DNA of 64,000 bases from Rhodanobacter thiooxydans (lineage in GTDB: Bacteria > Pseudomonadota > Gammaproteobacteria > Xanthomonadales > Rhodanobacteraceae): the NCBI RefSeq assembly GCF_030291135.1, contig NZ_CP127409.1, positions 2,790,001 through 2,854,000 of the forward strand, in the 5' to 3' direction. Within the stretch, counting starts at the first letter, position 1; each line of letters opens with the position of its first letter. The position numbers and the translations under genes were made by a program. The notes below the pieces were generated by a model that saw nothing but the letters and a program-made list of their open reading frames with translations, searched no databases and was not told the DNA's origin. Shown piece by piece: positions 23,478 to 33,948 of this stretch.

Positions 23478-26416
23478 GTGTCGCCGACAACCCGCTGGCG
23501 CTGGCTTCCGCGCTCACCCACCGCACCGAACAACTCTGCATCGGCCTGGAACAGGGCATCGCCGACATCTACGAGCTGGTGACGCCGGTGACCACCGAGC
23601 TGTTGCGCTGGTGGTTCGGCGAGGATGCCTGCCAGTCGCGCACGTTCAATTTCCACCCCGGCCAGAAGCAGGCGATCCTCAACGTGATCGTGGCGCACGA
23701 GGTGCTGGACAGTCCGAACCTGAAGAACCTGTACGAGCAGGTCTGCGCCGAGGCGCTGCTGGAAGGCACGCGGCTGGCCGACGTGGCGCAGGACAAGCAC
23801 GGCCACCCGAAGTACTGCCTGAAGATGGCCACCGGCACCGGCAAGACCTGGGTGCTGCAGGCGCTGCTGGTGTGGCAGCTCTTGAACAAGACCGCGGCAC
23901 TGGACGAGGGGCGCGACGACCCGCGTTTCACCCGCCGCTTCCTGATCGTGGCGCCGGGGCTGATCGTGTACGAACGGCTGCTGGACGCATTCCTCGGCAA
24001 GGAGAACGAGGACAAGAGCCGCGACTTCGCCAGCTCCGACATCGCCAGCTACGCCGAGCTGTTCGCGCCGCCGGCACGGCGCGAGCGCATCGCGCAGTTC
24101 GTGCGCGGCAACGTCTGCACCAAGACCGAGATCGGATTGAAGGCTACCGGCAACGGCATGATCGCGATCACCAACTGGCACCTGCTCAGCGAGGCCGAAG
24201 AGGAGATCGAACAGGACGAGGCCGAGCGGGTCGACGCGCCCGGCATGGTCGCCGACGCTTCCCGCGTCGCCTACGACGTATTGCCACTGGTGCCCGGCCG
24301 CGCTGCCGGCAACAGTCTCGACGTGCTGGACCGGCGCTGGGCGCGCGGCAATGTGCTGAGTTACCTCGCCGACCTGCCCGAGCTGATGGTGTTCAACGAC
24401 GAGGCGCACCACATCCACGAGTTGAAGAAGGAAGGCGAGACCACCGAGGTCGAGTGGCAGAAGAGCCTGTCGATCATCGCCGCAGGCAAGGGCCGCCGCT
24501 TCGTGCAGATGGACTTCTCGGCCACGCCATACAACGACGTCGGCAGCGGCAAGAAGAAGAGCAAGAAGTACTTCCCGCACATCGTGGTCGATTTCGACCT
24601 GAAGGACGCCATGCGGCTGGGCCTGGTGAAGTCGCTGGTGCTGGACAAGCGCAAGGAACTCGGCGCTCTGCCGCTGGAGTTCACCGCCGAGCGCGATGCC
24701 GATGGCAACGTGGCGCTTTCCGAAGGCCAGCGCGTGATGCTGCGCGCCGGGCTGCAGAAGCTGCGCAAGCTGGAGGCGGATTTCGTCCGGCTCGACGCCA
24801 CGCGTCACCCGAAGATGCTGGTGGTGTGCGAAGACACCAAAGTATCGCCGCTGGTGGCGCAGTTCCTGCTTGACGAAGGCCTGCATGACGACGACGTGCT
24901 CACCGTCGACTCCGGCAGGAAGGCCGAACTGGGCGAGAAGGACTGGGCACCGTTGCGCCAGCGTCTGTTCAACGTGGACAGGCACGCACAGCCGCGGGTG
25001 ATCGTCAGCGTGCTGATGCTGCGCGAGGGTTTCGACGTCAACAACATCTGCGTGATCGTGCCGCTGCGTTCCAGCCAGGCGCAGATCCTGCTGGAGCAGA
25101 CCATCGGCCGCGGCCTGCGGCTGATGTGGCGCGATCCGGAATATGCCGACATCAAGCGCGAGAACCGCGAGCGGATCAACCACGGCGAGGAACCGGGTTC
25201 GCTGATCGACATCCTGTCGATCGTCGAGCACCCGGCGTTCCAGAGTTTCTACGACGAGCTGATGCGCGAAGGCCTGGTCGGCGAGACCAGTGACGACGAG
25301 GGCAGCAGCACCGGCGACCTGATTCCTTCCGAGCTGCGCGAAGGCTACGAGCAGTACGACTTCGCCATCCCGTTCATCCTGCGCGAGGTAGATGAGAGCG
25401 TCGAACACCTGCCGATCGAGGTCGCCAGCCTGCCGAGCTTCAGTGCGATGACCCGCGCGAAGCTGGCGGAGCTGCTCGGCAAGGGCGACACCTTCACCTC
25501 GCAGGACCTGCAGAGCAGTACCTTGTTCGGCGACTACCGCGTCGATGGCGCGGCGATGAACGTCAGCGGCTACAACGAGCTGTTGTCCCGACTGACCCGG
25601 CGGGTGAGTCAGGCGCTGAACCATCCACTGCCGAAGGGCAACAGGATTTCTCCGCACCTGGATCGCCCCTACCTGCAGATGAATACTGCCGCGCTCGCCA
25701 CCGCGCTGGACGACTACATCCGCGAGCAGCTGTTCGGCGAAGCGTTCGAGCCGTTCGAGGACGAGGGCTGGCGACTGTTGCTGCTGCAGCCGGTGATCGA
25801 ACACATCGTGCGCATCTTCGGGCTGGCGCTGGTGCGCGCCGAGGAGCACACCGTCACCGGCAGCACCGAGGTGCGACATCGCCGTCTCTCCGAGGTGACC
25901 CGGCTGATGGTGCGCGAAAGCGCTTCACTGGAAGTGACCAAGTGCATCTACGAGCGCCTGCCCTACCCCACCCGCAGCGGCGGTCTGGAACGGGCGTTCA
26001 TCGAGTGGGCTCAGGCCGATGCCGGCGTGGAGGCGTTCTGCAAGATCAGCGAGAACCGGCACGACTTCGTGCGCCTGCGTTACGTCAAGGAAGACGGCAT
26101 GGCGGCGCTGTACATCCCGGATTTCCTGGTGCGTACCGCCGACGCGATCTACCTGGTCGAGACCAAGGGGCAGGAGCAGGTCAGCCATCCGAACGTGCAG
26201 CGCAAGCTGAAGGCCGCGACGACCTGGTGCGAGCGGATCAATGCGCTGGAGCCGGAGCAGCGCGGTGGTCGCGTGTGGCATTACGCACTGGTCGGCGAAT
26301 CGCTGTTCCATGACTGGCGAGAGAAAGGTGCCCGACTGGGCGAATTGCTGGCGTTCTCGCGGGCTCGCGCGGCACCGACGGCGCAGTCGCAGGGCGGGCT
26401 GGCACTGGACGACTGA
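23474..26416 (+). CDS. Type III-like restriction enzyme: DEAH helicase plus PD-(D/E)xK nuclease
   Basis: A 980-residue Res-type protein, recalling the BPTD_3080 family. The superfamily-2 helicase core has Walker [13 protein letters not shown] (about 117-125), Walker B DEAHH (309-313) and motif VI-like [15 protein letters not shown] (about 540-552). Near the C-terminus, [20 protein letters not shown] (about 880-898) fits a PD-(D/E)xK nuclease (Asp of PDF, Glu and Lys of ETK). It would translocate on DNA and cut unmethylated foreign DNA together with Mod. It starts within the last codons of mod (ATGA). The protein looks intact, with no frameshift. Confidence 0.9.
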   Translation: MSVADNPLALASALTHRTEQLCIGLEQGIADIYELVTPVTTELLRWWFGEDACQSRTFNFHPGQKQAILNVIVAHEVLDSPNLKNLYEQVCAEALLEGTRLADVAQDKHGHPKYCLKMATGTGKTWVLQALLVWQLLNKTAALDEGRDDPRFTRRFLIVAPGLIVYERLLDAFLGKENEDKSRDFASSDIASYAELFAPPARRERIAQFVRGNVCTKTEIGLKATGNGMIAITNWHLLSEAEEEIEQDEAERVDAPGMVADASRVAYDVLPLVPGRAAGNSLDVLDRRWARGNVLSYLADLPELMVFNDEAHHIHELKKEGETTEVEWQKSLSIIAAGKGRRFVQMDFSATPYNDVGSGKKKSKKYFPHIVVDFDLKDAMRLGLVKSLVLDKRKELGALPLEFTAERDADGNVALSEGQRVMLRAGLQKLRKLEADFVRLDATRHPKMLVVCEDTKVSPLVAQFLLDEGLHDDDVLTVDSGRKAELGEKDWAPLRQRLFNVDRHAQPRVIVSVLMLREGFDVNNICVIVPLRSSQAQILLEQTIGRGLRLMWRDPEYADIKRENRERINHGEEPGSLIDILSIVEHPAFQSFYDELMREGLVGETSDDEGSSTGDLIPSELREGYEQYDFAIPFILREVDESVEHLPIEVASLPSFSAMTRAKLAELLGKGDTFTSQDLQSSTLFGDYRVDGAAMNVSGYNELLSRLTRRVSQALNHPLPKGNRISPHLDRPYLQMNTAALATALDDYIREQLFGEAFEPFEDEGWRLLLLQPVIEHIVRIFGLALVRAEEHTVTGSTEVRHRRLSEVTRLMVRESASLEVTKCIYERLPYPTRSGGLERAFIEWAQADAGVEAFCKISENRHDFVRLRYVKEDGMAALYIPDFLVRTADAIYLVETKGQEQVSHPNVQRKLKAATTWCERINALEPEQRGGRVWHYALVGESLFHDWREKGARLGELLAFSRARAAPTAQSQGGLALDD

Positions 26417-26449
26417 GTTCACCCCCTTGTACACAGCGCGCCCCGTCAC

Positions 26450-26558
26450 GCAGGAGCCCGCCCGCGGGCGATGCTTTTCGAATCCCGAATCCCGGCTTTC
26501 AACAGACGAACGTCTGCTCATTCCGGCCAGCAACATCGCCCGCGAGCGGGCTCCTGCC
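26450..26558. repeat. Inverted pair of REP palindromes (BIME-like) after the R-M operon
   Basis: A plus-oriented copy (GCAGGAGCCCGCCCGCGGGC plus GATGCT, 26450-26475) faces a minus-oriented copy (26531-26558). A small hairpin, CAGACG/AA/CGTCTG (26503-26516), lies between them. This is the arrangement of a bacterial interspersed mosaic element. The remaining gap (26417-26665) holds no gene; transcription of the permease must begin within its last about 100 bases. Confidence 0.75.
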
Positions 26559-26665
26559 AATGGGGTCGTGCCGGGCCGTGACCTTGGCGGGGTGACAGGG
26601 GGCGGTCAATTCTGCAACCATCGGCCCCTTTCCGGCGCGCTGCGCGTCGACACGGGAACCCTCAC

Positions 26666-28330
26666 ATGACCCAAGAACGCGCGATCCGCCGCGATGTCGG
26701 CCCGTTCGCCCTGATGCTCACCGGCCTGGGCTCGATCATCGGCTCCGGCTGGCTGTTCGGCGCCTGGCGCGCGGCGCAGATCGCCGGGCCCGGGGCGATC
26801 TGGGCGTGGGTGATCGGCGCGGCGGTGATCATGGCGATCGCGCTGACCTATGCCGAACTCGGCTCGATGTTCCCCGAATCCGGCGGCATGGTGCGCTACG
26901 GCCACTACTCGCACGGCTCGCTGGTGGGCTTCATCGCGGCGTGGGCGAACTGGATCGCGATCGTCTCGGTGATCTCGGTCGAGGCGGAAGCCTCGGCGCA
27001 ATACATGTCGTCGTGGAAGTGGCAGTGGGCGAAGGACCTGTACCACCAGGCGCCCGGCGGCCACGGCGAGCTGAGCACCGCGGGGCTGATGATCGCCGCC
27101 GCGCTGGTCATCGTGTACTTCTTGTTCAATTTCTGGAGCGTGAAGCTGTTCGCGCGCTCGAACACCGCGATCACCCTGTTCAAGCTGGTGATCCCCGCGC
27201 TCACCGCGGTGCTGCTGATGATGAGCGGCTTCCACCCGGAGAATTTCAGCGTCGGCATCCACGGCGAACTGCACAAGACCGACTTCGCCTCGGTGCTCAC
27301 CGCGGTGGCGATCGCCGGCATCGTGTTCAGCTTCAACGGTTTCCAGAGCCCGGTGAATCTGGCCGGCGAAGCACGCAACCCCGGCCGCAGCATCCCGTTC
27401 GCGATCGTCTGCTCGATCGCGCTGGCCACGGTGATCTACGTGCTGCTGCAGGTGTCGTTCATCGGCGCGGTGCCGCGCGAGATGCTGGCCAACGTGGGCT
27501 GGCACGGCATCAACTTCAGCTCGCCGTTCGCCGACCTGGCGATCATCCTCGGCCTGCAGTGGCTGGCCACGCTGCTGTTCATCGACGCGGTGATCAGCCC
27601 CAGCGGCACCGGCATGACTTATACCGCCACCACCGCGCGCATGCTGTACGGCATGGAGCGCAACGGCACGCTGCCGAAGATCCTCGGCCGCATCCACCCG
27701 AAGTGGGGCGTGCCGCGCCCGGCGATGTGGGTGAACCTGGTGGTGTCGTTCCTGTTCCTGTTCTTCTTCCGCGGCTGGGGCACGCTGGCGGCGGTGATCT
27801 CGGTGGCCACGATCATCTCCTACCTGACCGGCCCGGTCAGCGTGATGACCCTGCGCCGCACCGCGCCGGGGCTGCACCGCCCGCTGCGCCTGGCCGGCCT
27901 GCCGCTGCTGGCCGGCGTCGCCTTCGTCATGTCCACCGAGCTGCTGTACTGGGCCCGCTGGCCGCTGACCGGCGAGATCATCCTGCTGATGGTCGTGGCC
28001 CTGCCGATCTACTTCTACTACCAGGCGAAGAGCGGCTGGCACGACTTCGGCCGCCAGATGAAGGGCGCCTGGTGGCTGGTCGCCTACCTGCCGACGATCG
28101 CCTTTGTCTCCTGGGCCGGCAGCACCACCTTCGGCGGCAAGGGCTACCTGCCCTACGGCTGGGATCTGGTCGTGGTAGCGGCGATCGGCTTGGTGTTCTA
28201 CCTGTGGGGTGTGCGCTCGGGCTGGCGCACGCCGTCGGTGGAGGCGGCCGAGCTGGAGGCGCACGCCCATCCGGACGCGCCGCTGGTACCGCCGGACGAA
28301 TGGGCCGCCGAGCGCATCACCGGGCATTGA
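26666..28330 (+). CDS. APC-family amino acid permease
   Basis: A 554-residue membrane protein with about 12 helices and the amino acid-polyamine-organocation signature near the N-terminus (LTGLGSIIGSGWLFGAW), including the unwound TM1 GSIIGSG. It continues with YAELGSMFPESGGMVRYGHY. The overall pattern recalls YveA-type aspartate/H+ symporters, but the substrate is not certain. A hydrophilic C-terminal tail of about 40 residues ends the protein. A clear terminator follows the gene. Confidence 0.85.
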   Translation: MTQERAIRRDVGPFALMLTGLGSIIGSGWLFGAWRAAQIAGPGAIWAWVIGAAVIMAIALTYAELGSMFPESGGMVRYGHYSHGSLVGFIAAWANWIAIVSVISVEAEASAQYMSSWKWQWAKDLYHQAPGGHGELSTAGLMIAAALVIVYFLFNFWSVKLFARSNTAITLFKLVIPALTAVLLMMSGFHPENFSVGIHGELHKTDFASVLTAVAIAGIVFSFNGFQSPVNLAGEARNPGRSIPFAIVCSIALATVIYVLLQVSFIGAVPREMLANVGWHGINFSSPFADLAIILGLQWLATLLFIDAVISPSGTGMTYTATTARMLYGMERNGTLPKILGRIHPKWGVPRPAMWVNLVVSFLFLFFFRGWGTLAAVISVATIISYLTGPVSVMTLRRTAPGLHRPLRLAGLPLLAGVAFVMSTELLYWARWPLTGEIILLMVVALPIYFYYQAKSGWHDFGRQMKGAWWLVAYLPTIAFVSWAGSTTFGGKGYLPYGWDLVVVAAIGLVFYLWGVRSGWRTPSVEAAELEAHAHPDAPLVPPDEWAAERITGH

Positions 28331-28352
28331 GCAGCCTGTGCCGATGCCACGG

Positions 28353-28385
28353 AACGCGCGGCGACGAGCCGCGCGTTTTTGTTTT
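28353..28385 (+). terminator. Rho-independent terminator after the permease gene
   Basis: The perfect stem AACGCGCGGC (28353-28362) and GCCGCGCGTT (28368-28377) around GACGA is followed by a T-rich tail (TTTTTGTTTT). It ends transcription of the plus-strand permease and abuts the stop codon of the convergent gene. Confidence 0.9.
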
Positions 28386-29974
28386 CAGCGAACGGCAGCC
28401 GTGCGCCGCGCATCGCCCAGCGACAGCAGCACCAGCACGATCGCCAGCACCAGATAGGCACCGGCGAACTGCCACACCAGCCCACGCGATGCGGCATCGA
28501 GCAGCCACGGCAGGTAGATGCCGCCGGACAGCTCGACCGAATGGATCACCCCGAACAGGCTGAGCGCCCCGCCCAGCAGCAGGATCAGCGCAGCGCGCCG
28601 CGGGCGGTGGTCGATCAGGGCCACCACGAAGCTGGCCCAGACCATCGCGGTGATGATGAAGCCGTTGCCCAGCACGGTGATCACCGCCAGCTCGGAGATG
28701 CCGTGCGCGCCGTCGTTGAACAGCCGTGCGAATTGCTCCGGCGAGACGTACGTTGGGTCGCTCAGCTTGATCGTGAGCATCCGCGCGATCGCCGGGAAGA
28801 AACTGAACACCACCGCGGCCGCGTAGCGCATCGGCGTCGCCTCGAACGCCTGCACGGTGATGCCGATCGCCACGAACACCAGGATCGGCGCCAGCACCGG
28901 CAGCGGCAGCAGCTCGACCAGGTTCGACAGATAGCCGAACACGCCGCCCAGCCCGACCACGATGCCGGTGAGCAGGGTGTAGCCGCTGCGCGCGCCCATC
29001 GCCTTGTACGACGGCTGGCCGATGTACGGCGTGGTCTGCGCCACGCCGCCACAGAAGCCGGCCGCCAGCGTGGCCAGCGCCTCGACCAGCAGGATGTCGC
29101 GGGTGGCATAGTCGTCGCCGGCGGCGCGTGCGCTCTCGGTAACGTTGATGCCGCCGACCACCATCAGCAAGCCGAACGGCAGGATCAGCGGCAGGTACGG
29201 CACGATGTACGCCAGCCCGTCCACCCATTGCAGCGTCGGCCACGGCAGCGCGAAACGCCACTGCCACGCCGCCGGCGGGTGATAGCCCGTGCCCAGCCAG
29301 CCCGGCGCGCCGAGCCCGTAGTACAGCAGCGCACCCACCACGAACGCCACCAGCACCCCGGGCAGGCCGAACGGCATCCGCGCGTGCGCGACCAGCGCGT
29401 ACAGCACCACACCGAGCCCGGCGAATCCCACCACCGGCAACTTCAGGATTTCCACCAGCGGCAGGAAGCCCATCAGCACCAGCGCGATGCCGGCGATCGA
29501 ACCGAGCAGGCCCGCGCGCGGCACGTGCCGCTGCACCAGCGCGCCGAAGAACGACAGCACGAACTTCAGCACGCCCATCACCACCAGCGAGGCCATGCCC
29601 AGCTGCCAGGTGGCGATCGCTGCGGCATGTTCGTCCATGCCGCCCTGCCTGAAGCCGAGGAAGGCCGGGCCGAGCACCAGCAGCGCGATGCCGATGCTGG
29701 TCGGCGCATCCAGCCCCAGCGGCATCGCGGTGACGTCGTCGCGGCCACTGCGCCGGGCCAGCCGGCGCGCCATCGCGGTATAGGCGAGGTTGCCCAGCAG
29801 CACGCCCAGCGCGGTGCCGGGAAACATGCGCAGGAACACGATGTCCGCGGGAAAGCCGAACAGGCCGATCAGCGCCGCGGCGAGGAAGCCCATGATGGAC
29901 AGGTTGTCCACCAGCAGGCCGAGAAAGCCGTTGAGGTCGCCCGGCGCGAACCAGCGGTTGACGGGAGTGCTCAT
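28385..29974 (-). CDS. NCS2-like (xanthine/uracil-type) permease
   Basis: About 529 residues, 12-14 membrane helices, starting [20 protein letters not shown]. The segments [32 protein letters not shown] and [17 protein letters not shown], and the substrate-region [23 protein letters not shown], fit the nucleobase/ascorbate (NCS2/AzgA-like) transporters. The real substrate cannot be told. The start at 29974 is preferred; an upstream frame to 30019 is basic and non-membrane. Confidence 0.75.
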   Translation of the reverse strand: MSTPVNRWFAPGDLNGFLGLLVDNLSIMGFLAAALIGLFGFPADIVFLRMFPGTALGVLLGNLAYTAMARRLARRSGRDDVTAMPLGLDAPTSIGIALLVLGPAFLGFRQGGMDEHAAAIATWQLGMASLVVMGVLKFVLSFFGALVQRHVPRAGLLGSIAGIALVLMGFLPLVEILKLPVVGFAGLGVVLYALVAHARMPFGLPGVLVAFVVGALLYYGLGAPGWLGTGYHPPAAWQWRFALPWPTLQWVDGLAYIVPYLPLILPFGLLMVVGGINVTESARAAGDDYATRDILLVEALATLAAGFCGGVAQTTPYIGQPSYKAMGARSGYTLLTGIVVGLGGVFGYLSNLVELLPLPVLAPILVFVAIGITVQAFEATPMRYAAAVVFSFFPAIARMLTIKLSDPTYVSPEQFARLFNDGAHGISELAVITVLGNGFIITAMVWASFVVALIDHRPRRAALILLLGGALSLFGVIHSVELSGGIYLPWLLDAASRGLVWQFAGAYLVLAIVLVLLSLGDARRTAAVR

Positions 29975-30209
29975 GCGCAGGACCCGCCAGTGCCGATCGC
30001 GCCGCCGCCGTGCGGGCATGCCGGCGACGCCGGCGAACGGGAATTCATCGAGTCATCTCTCCAGCATGGGGATATCCGGACATTGGCGGCAACCGCGCGG
30101 CGACGCAATACGGGATGGTGGCGAATACCCGCGCATGGCATTGTCGAAATCGCGGCGCCCGATTCGTCGTTCCCGCAGACACCTCTCCTGCCACGCAAGG
30201 AAACCGTCC

Positions 30210-30800
30210 ATGATCCGCACCGCCCTTCACGCCCTCGGCCTGCTCGCCCTGCTGTCGCTGGCCACCGCCAACGCCACCGAGGTGAAGTACCAGCTGGACC
30301 CCGACCACACCTACCCCAGCTTCGAGGCCGACCACCTCGGCGGCCTGTCGGTGTGGCGCGGCAAGTTCAACCACAGCAGCGGCACGGTGACGCTGGACAA
30401 GGCGACCGGCAGCGGCACAGTGAACGTCGTGGTGGACATGAAGAGCGCCGACTTCGGCCAGGACCAGCTCAACCAGAAGGCGCAGGGCGAGGAGCTGTTC
30501 GACACGGCGAAGTATCCGCAAGCCATCTACCAGGGCCACCTCGCCGGCTTCGTCGACGGCAAGCCGACCCGCGTGGACGGCACGCTCACCCTGCACGGCA
30601 CGACCCGCCCGCTGACGCTGAAGATCGACAGCTTCAAGTGCATGCCGCACCCGCTGCTGAAGCGCGAACTGTGCGGCGCCGACGCGCTGGCCACCTTCCA
30701 GCGCGACGCCTTCGGCATGGATGCCGGCAAGGCCTACGGCTTCAACATGGCGGTAACGCTGCGCATCCAGGTCGAGGCGATCGCCGTGCCCACCACCTGA
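30210..30800 (+). CDS. YceI-family periplasmic protein (third copy)
   Basis: A 196-residue secreted protein: signal peptide 1-22 ([19 protein letters not shown]), then a YceI domain ([50 protein letters not shown]). It carries two Cys (CMPHP and LCGAD) that could form a disulfide, unlike the second copy. It stands alone. The start at 30210 begins exactly with the signal peptide; the upstream open frame covers the permease promoter region. Confidence 0.9.
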   Translation: MIRTALHALGLLALLSLATANATEVKYQLDPDHTYPSFEADHLGGLSVWRGKFNHSSGTVTLDKATGSGTVNVVVDMKSADFGQDQLNQKAQGEELFDTAKYPQAIYQGHLAGFVDGKPTRVDGTLTLHGTTRPLTLKIDSFKCMPHPLLKRELCGADALATFQRDAFGMDAGKAYGFNMAVTLRIQVEAIAVPTT

Positions 30801-30924
30801 GTCGCCTCGGGCCAGCGCCACGTACCGCGCGCTCTGTCATTTCGAATGACCGCCCATCACGGCACAAGTTGTACAGTGGATTCCTGGATCGTGGCCTTCA
30901 CGTTGTTCAACCGAGGGGCGTCAG

Positions 30925-31623
30925 ATGAATCCGCAGAAGCCGGTGGGTGCCCGAGTCAAGATTTCGAAGAACGGCCCCTATCTCGTCTCCGGGGCGCTGC
31001 CTCTGCACAAGCAGACCATCGGCACCAACGAAGATGGCGAGTCGACCAGCTGGGACAAGGGCCGGCAGTACCCCGCGCAGGAGCAATATGCGTTGTGCCG
31101 CTGCGGCCACAGCGCGAGCAAACCATTCTGCGATGGTACGCACGCCAGGATCGGATTCGACGGCAGCGAAACAGCGAGCCGCGAGCCCTATCTCGATCAG
31201 GCCGAAGTCATCCGCGGCCCGACCATGTCGCTCACCGACGTCGAGGGCCTGTGCGCGTTCGCGCGCTTCTGCGACCCGCATGGCAAGGTATGGAACCTCG
31301 TCGGCGAATCCGATGAGCCCGTGGCCGGCAAGCACTTCGTCAGCCAGACCTGCGCCTGCCCGTCCGGGCGGCTGGTGGCCTGGGACAATGAAACCGGCAA
31401 GCCGATCGAGCCCGCGTTCGAGCCATCGATTGCCCTGATCGAGGATCCTGCCCAGCACTGCTCCGGCCCGATCTGGTTGCGTGGCGGCGTGCAACTGATC
31501 GGCGCTGACGGCTTCGCCTACGAAATACGCAACCGGATGACCTTGTGCCGCTGCGGTGCGTCGCGGAACAAGCCATTCTGCGACGGCTCGCATGCGTCGA
31601 TCGGGTTCAGCGACAGCGAATGA
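30925..31623 (+). CDS. Double CDGSH iron-sulfur protein
   Basis: A 232-residue soluble protein with two CDGSH signatures: CRCGHSASKPFCDGTH (about 58-73) and CRCGASRNKPFCDGSH (about 208-223). Each supplies the three Cys and one His that hold a labile [2Fe-2S] cluster (mitoNEET type). The middle region includes CAFARFCDPHGKVWN and a further SQTCACPSGRLVAW, suggesting additional metal-binding Cys. The N-terminal GPYLVSGALPLHKQTI resembles the strand region preceding CDGSH motifs. The start is supported by GAGGGG about eight bases upstream. The role is probably redox or cluster transfer; partner unknown. Confidence 0.9.
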   Translation: MNPQKPVGARVKISKNGPYLVSGALPLHKQTIGTNEDGESTSWDKGRQYPAQEQYALCRCGHSASKPFCDGTHARIGFDGSETASREPYLDQAEVIRGPTMSLTDVEGLCAFARFCDPHGKVWNLVGESDEPVAGKHFVSQTCACPSGRLVAWDNETGKPIEPAFEPSIALIEDPAQHCSGPIWLRGGVQLIGADGFAYEIRNRMTLCRCGASRNKPFCDGSHASIGFSDSE

Positions 31624-31642
31624 GCCGTCGGCCCGGGCGGGT

Positions 31643-32725
31643 TCAGCCCAGCGCCAGCACATCCCCCAGCAACGCCTGCGCAGTCACCTCCGGTCCCGCA
31701 CCCGGCCCCTGGATCACCAGCGGCTGGGCGTGGTAGCGGGTGGTGGTGAGCGCGAACTGGTTGTCGGTGCCATACAACCGCGCGGCCGGGTGGGTGAGCG
31801 GCACCTCGGCCAGGCCGACGCGGGCATGCCCGCGCTGGTTGAGCCGGGCCAGGAAGCGCAGCACGCAGCCGCGCGATTTCGCCTCGGCATGGCGCGCCGC
31901 CAGCGGTACGTCGAGTTCGTCCAGCCGCGCCAGGAACGCCTCGGTATCCAGTTCGCGCAGCGACTCGGGCACCAGGCCTTCCACCTGCACCTCGTCGGTG
32001 CCCAGCGCGAAGCCGGCGTTGCGGGCGATGATCAGCAGCTTGCGTGCCACGTCCTCGCCGGACAGATCCGAGCGCGGATCGGGTTCGGTGTAGCCGAGCT
32101 GGCGCGCTTCGCGCAGCAGCTCGGAGAACGGCCGGCTGCCGTCGTACTGGTTGAACAGCCACGACAGCGAACCGGAGAACACGCCTTCCAGGGTGAGCAG
32201 GCCGTCGCCGCAAGTGCGCAGCCGGCGCAGCGTGGACAGCACCGGCAGACCGGCGCCCACCGTGGCCGAATCGCCGTAACGGCCGCCATTCGCCAGCGCC
32301 GCCTGCAACGCACGCCAGCCGGACAGTTCGCCGCCGGCCAGCGCCTTGTTCGCGGTGACCACGTGGTAGCCGTGCGCCAGCCACTCGGCGTGGCGCGCGG
32401 CCAGCGCCGTGCTGGCGGTGGCGTCGATGATCACCTTCACCGCCGCGTCGCTGGCGTCCAGCGCGGCGAGCAGGCTGGCGTTGTCGCGCGGGGTACCGTG
32501 CTGGTTCAACTGCTCGCGCAGGTTGCGCCGGGCCAGGCTTGCCGGATCGGTCTGCTGGCGCCGCGAGTTCGCCGCGCCGACCAATCGCAGCGAGCCCGCA
32601 GCGGTGGTGTTGAGCAGCTTCAGCAAGGCGCCGCCAACCACGCCGGTGCCGAGCAGCACGACCGCGATGGTGGAGGATGCCTCGTTCGCGACGCCTGCCG
32701 CGCGCTCGGCGAGCACCGCGCTCAT
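31643..32725 (-). CDS. hom: Homoserine dehydrogenase
   Basis: A 360-residue NAD(P)-binding homoserine dehydrogenase. Rossmann motif VLLGTGVVGGALLKLL, substrate region VTANKALAGG, and the hallmark SGSLSWLFNQ/GYTEPDPRSDLSGEDVARKLLI. It makes L-homoserine from aspartate semialdehyde, feeding the acylation step catalysed by MetX, encoded upstream in the same operon. It lacks the ACT domain and the aspartokinase domain of bifunctional ThrA/MetL. The start overlaps the metB stop (ATGA). A longer minus-strand open frame reaching 35143 reads metB and metX in the wrong frame and is disregarded. Confidence 0.94.
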   Translation of the reverse strand: MSAVLAERAAGVANEASSTIAVVLLGTGVVGGALLKLLNTTAAGSLRLVGAANSRRQQTDPASLARRNLREQLNQHGTPRDNASLLAALDASDAAVKVIIDATASTALAARHAEWLAHGYHVVTANKALAGGELSGWRALQAALANGGRYGDSATVGAGLPVLSTLRRLRTCGDGLLTLEGVFSGSLSWLFNQYDGSRPFSELLREARQLGYTEPDPRSDLSGEDVARKLLIIARNAGFALGTDEVQVEGLVPESLRELDTEAFLARLDELDVPLAARHAEAKSRGCVLRFLARLNQRGHARVGLAEVPLTHPAARLYGTDNQFALTTTRYHAQPLVIQGPGAGPEVTAQALLGDVLALG

Positions 32726-33909
32726 GCAAGCACCCGGCGTTTGGACGTCCCTGCCGCCGCGGCACGGAGCAGCGCCGCGTCGAGATCGCGCAGCAGGTCG
32801 TCGCCGTCCTCGATGCCCACCGACAGCCGCAGCAGGCTGTCGGCGATGCCGGCGGTGCGGCGCGCCTCCGGCGCCATCGATGCATGGGTCATGCTGGCCG
32901 GGTGCGCGATCAGGCTTTCCACGCCGCCCAGCGACTCGGCTAGCGAGAAATACTGCAAGCCGTCGACGAAGGCCTCGATCTGCGCCACGTCGCCGTCCAG
33001 TTCGAAGCTCAACATCGCGCCGAAACCCTGCTGCTGGCGCGCCGCCAGCGCATGGCCGGGGTGGCTGGCCAGGCCGGGGTAATACACCTTGCGCACGGCG
33101 GCGTGCGCGTCCAGCCGCTCGGCGATGCGCGCAGCGCTTTCCTGGTGCTGGCGCAGCCGCACGCCGAGCGTGCGCAGGCCACGCAGGGTCAGGTAGCTGT
33201 CGAACGGCGCGCCGGTGAGGCCGTTGCAGTTGGCCCACCACTTCAGCTGCTCGGCCAGCGCCGCGTCGCGCGCCACCGCCGCGCCGCCGACCACGTCGCT
33301 GTGGCCGTTGATGTACTTGGTGGTGGAGTGCACCACCAAGTCGGCGCCGAGCAGCAGCGGCTGCTGCAGCGCCGGCGACAGGAAGGTGTTGTCGACCACC
33401 AGCAGGGCGCCCACCGCGTGCGCCGCCTGCGCCACGTGGCGGATGTCGGTGATGCGCAGCAGCGGGTTCGACGGCGTCTCCACCCACACCAGCGCGGGCT
33501 TCTTCGCCAGCCCCGCGACCAGCGCTGCCGGATCGGTGAGGTCGGCGAACTCGACCTGGAAGCGGCCCTTCTTCGCCCATGCGTCGAGCAGCCGCCAGGT
33601 GCCGCCGTAGCAGTCGTGCGCCGCCAGCACCCGCGCGCCGGCCGGCACCAGTTCCAGCGCCAGCGCCACCGCCGACATGCCGCTGGAAGTCACCACCGCG
33701 CCGGCGCCCTGCTCCAAGTCCGCCAACGCCTCGCCGAGCAGGTCGCGGGTGGGGTTGCCGCTGCGCGAGTAGTCGTAGGCGCGCTTGCGGCCGAAGCCGG
33801 CGAAACTGTAGTTGGTCGACAGATGCAGCGCGGGCACCACCGCGCCGTGCTGGGTGTCGCTCTCGATGCCGGCGCGCACGGCGCGGGTACAGGGGGCGGG
33901 CTCGGTCAT
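32722..33909 (-). CDS. metB: Cystathionine gamma-synthase / O-succinylhomoserine lyase
   Basis: A 395-residue PLP enzyme of the Cys/Met metabolism family: HLSTNYSF, YDYSRSGNPTRDLL, VVTSSGMSAVALALEL, and the PLP-lysine signature VVHSTTKYINGHSDVVGG. It condenses the acylhomoserine made by MetX with cysteine (cystathionine) or with sulfide; sequence alone does not separate MetB from MetZ. Second gene of metX-metB-hom, 39 bases after metX. Confidence 0.92.
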   Translation of the reverse strand: MTEPAPCTRAVRAGIESDTQHGAVVPALHLSTNYSFAGFGRKRAYDYSRSGNPTRDLLGEALADLEQGAGAVVTSSGMSAVALALELVPAGARVLAAHDCYGGTWRLLDAWAKKGRFQVEFADLTDPAALVAGLAKKPALVWVETPSNPLLRITDIRHVAQAAHAVGALLVVDNTFLSPALQQPLLLGADLVVHSTTKYINGHSDVVGGAAVARDAALAEQLKWWANCNGLTGAPFDSYLTLRGLRTLGVRLRQHQESAARIAERLDAHAAVRKVYYPGLASHPGHALAARQQQGFGAMLSFELDGDVAQIEAFVDGLQYFSLAESLGGVESLIAHPASMTHASMAPEARRTAGIADSLLRLSVGIEDGDDLLRDLDAALLRAAAAGTSKRRVLA

Positions 33910-33948
33910 CGGGGCAATCTCCGGTTCTGGTTGTGCGGGGACGGGGAA

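Noticed and set aside
23312-25879. 855-codon open frame antisense to the restriction gene
   Set aside because: It is a GC-driven shadow of the helicase-nuclease gene: His/Gln/Val-rich composition, no domain, no ribosome site.
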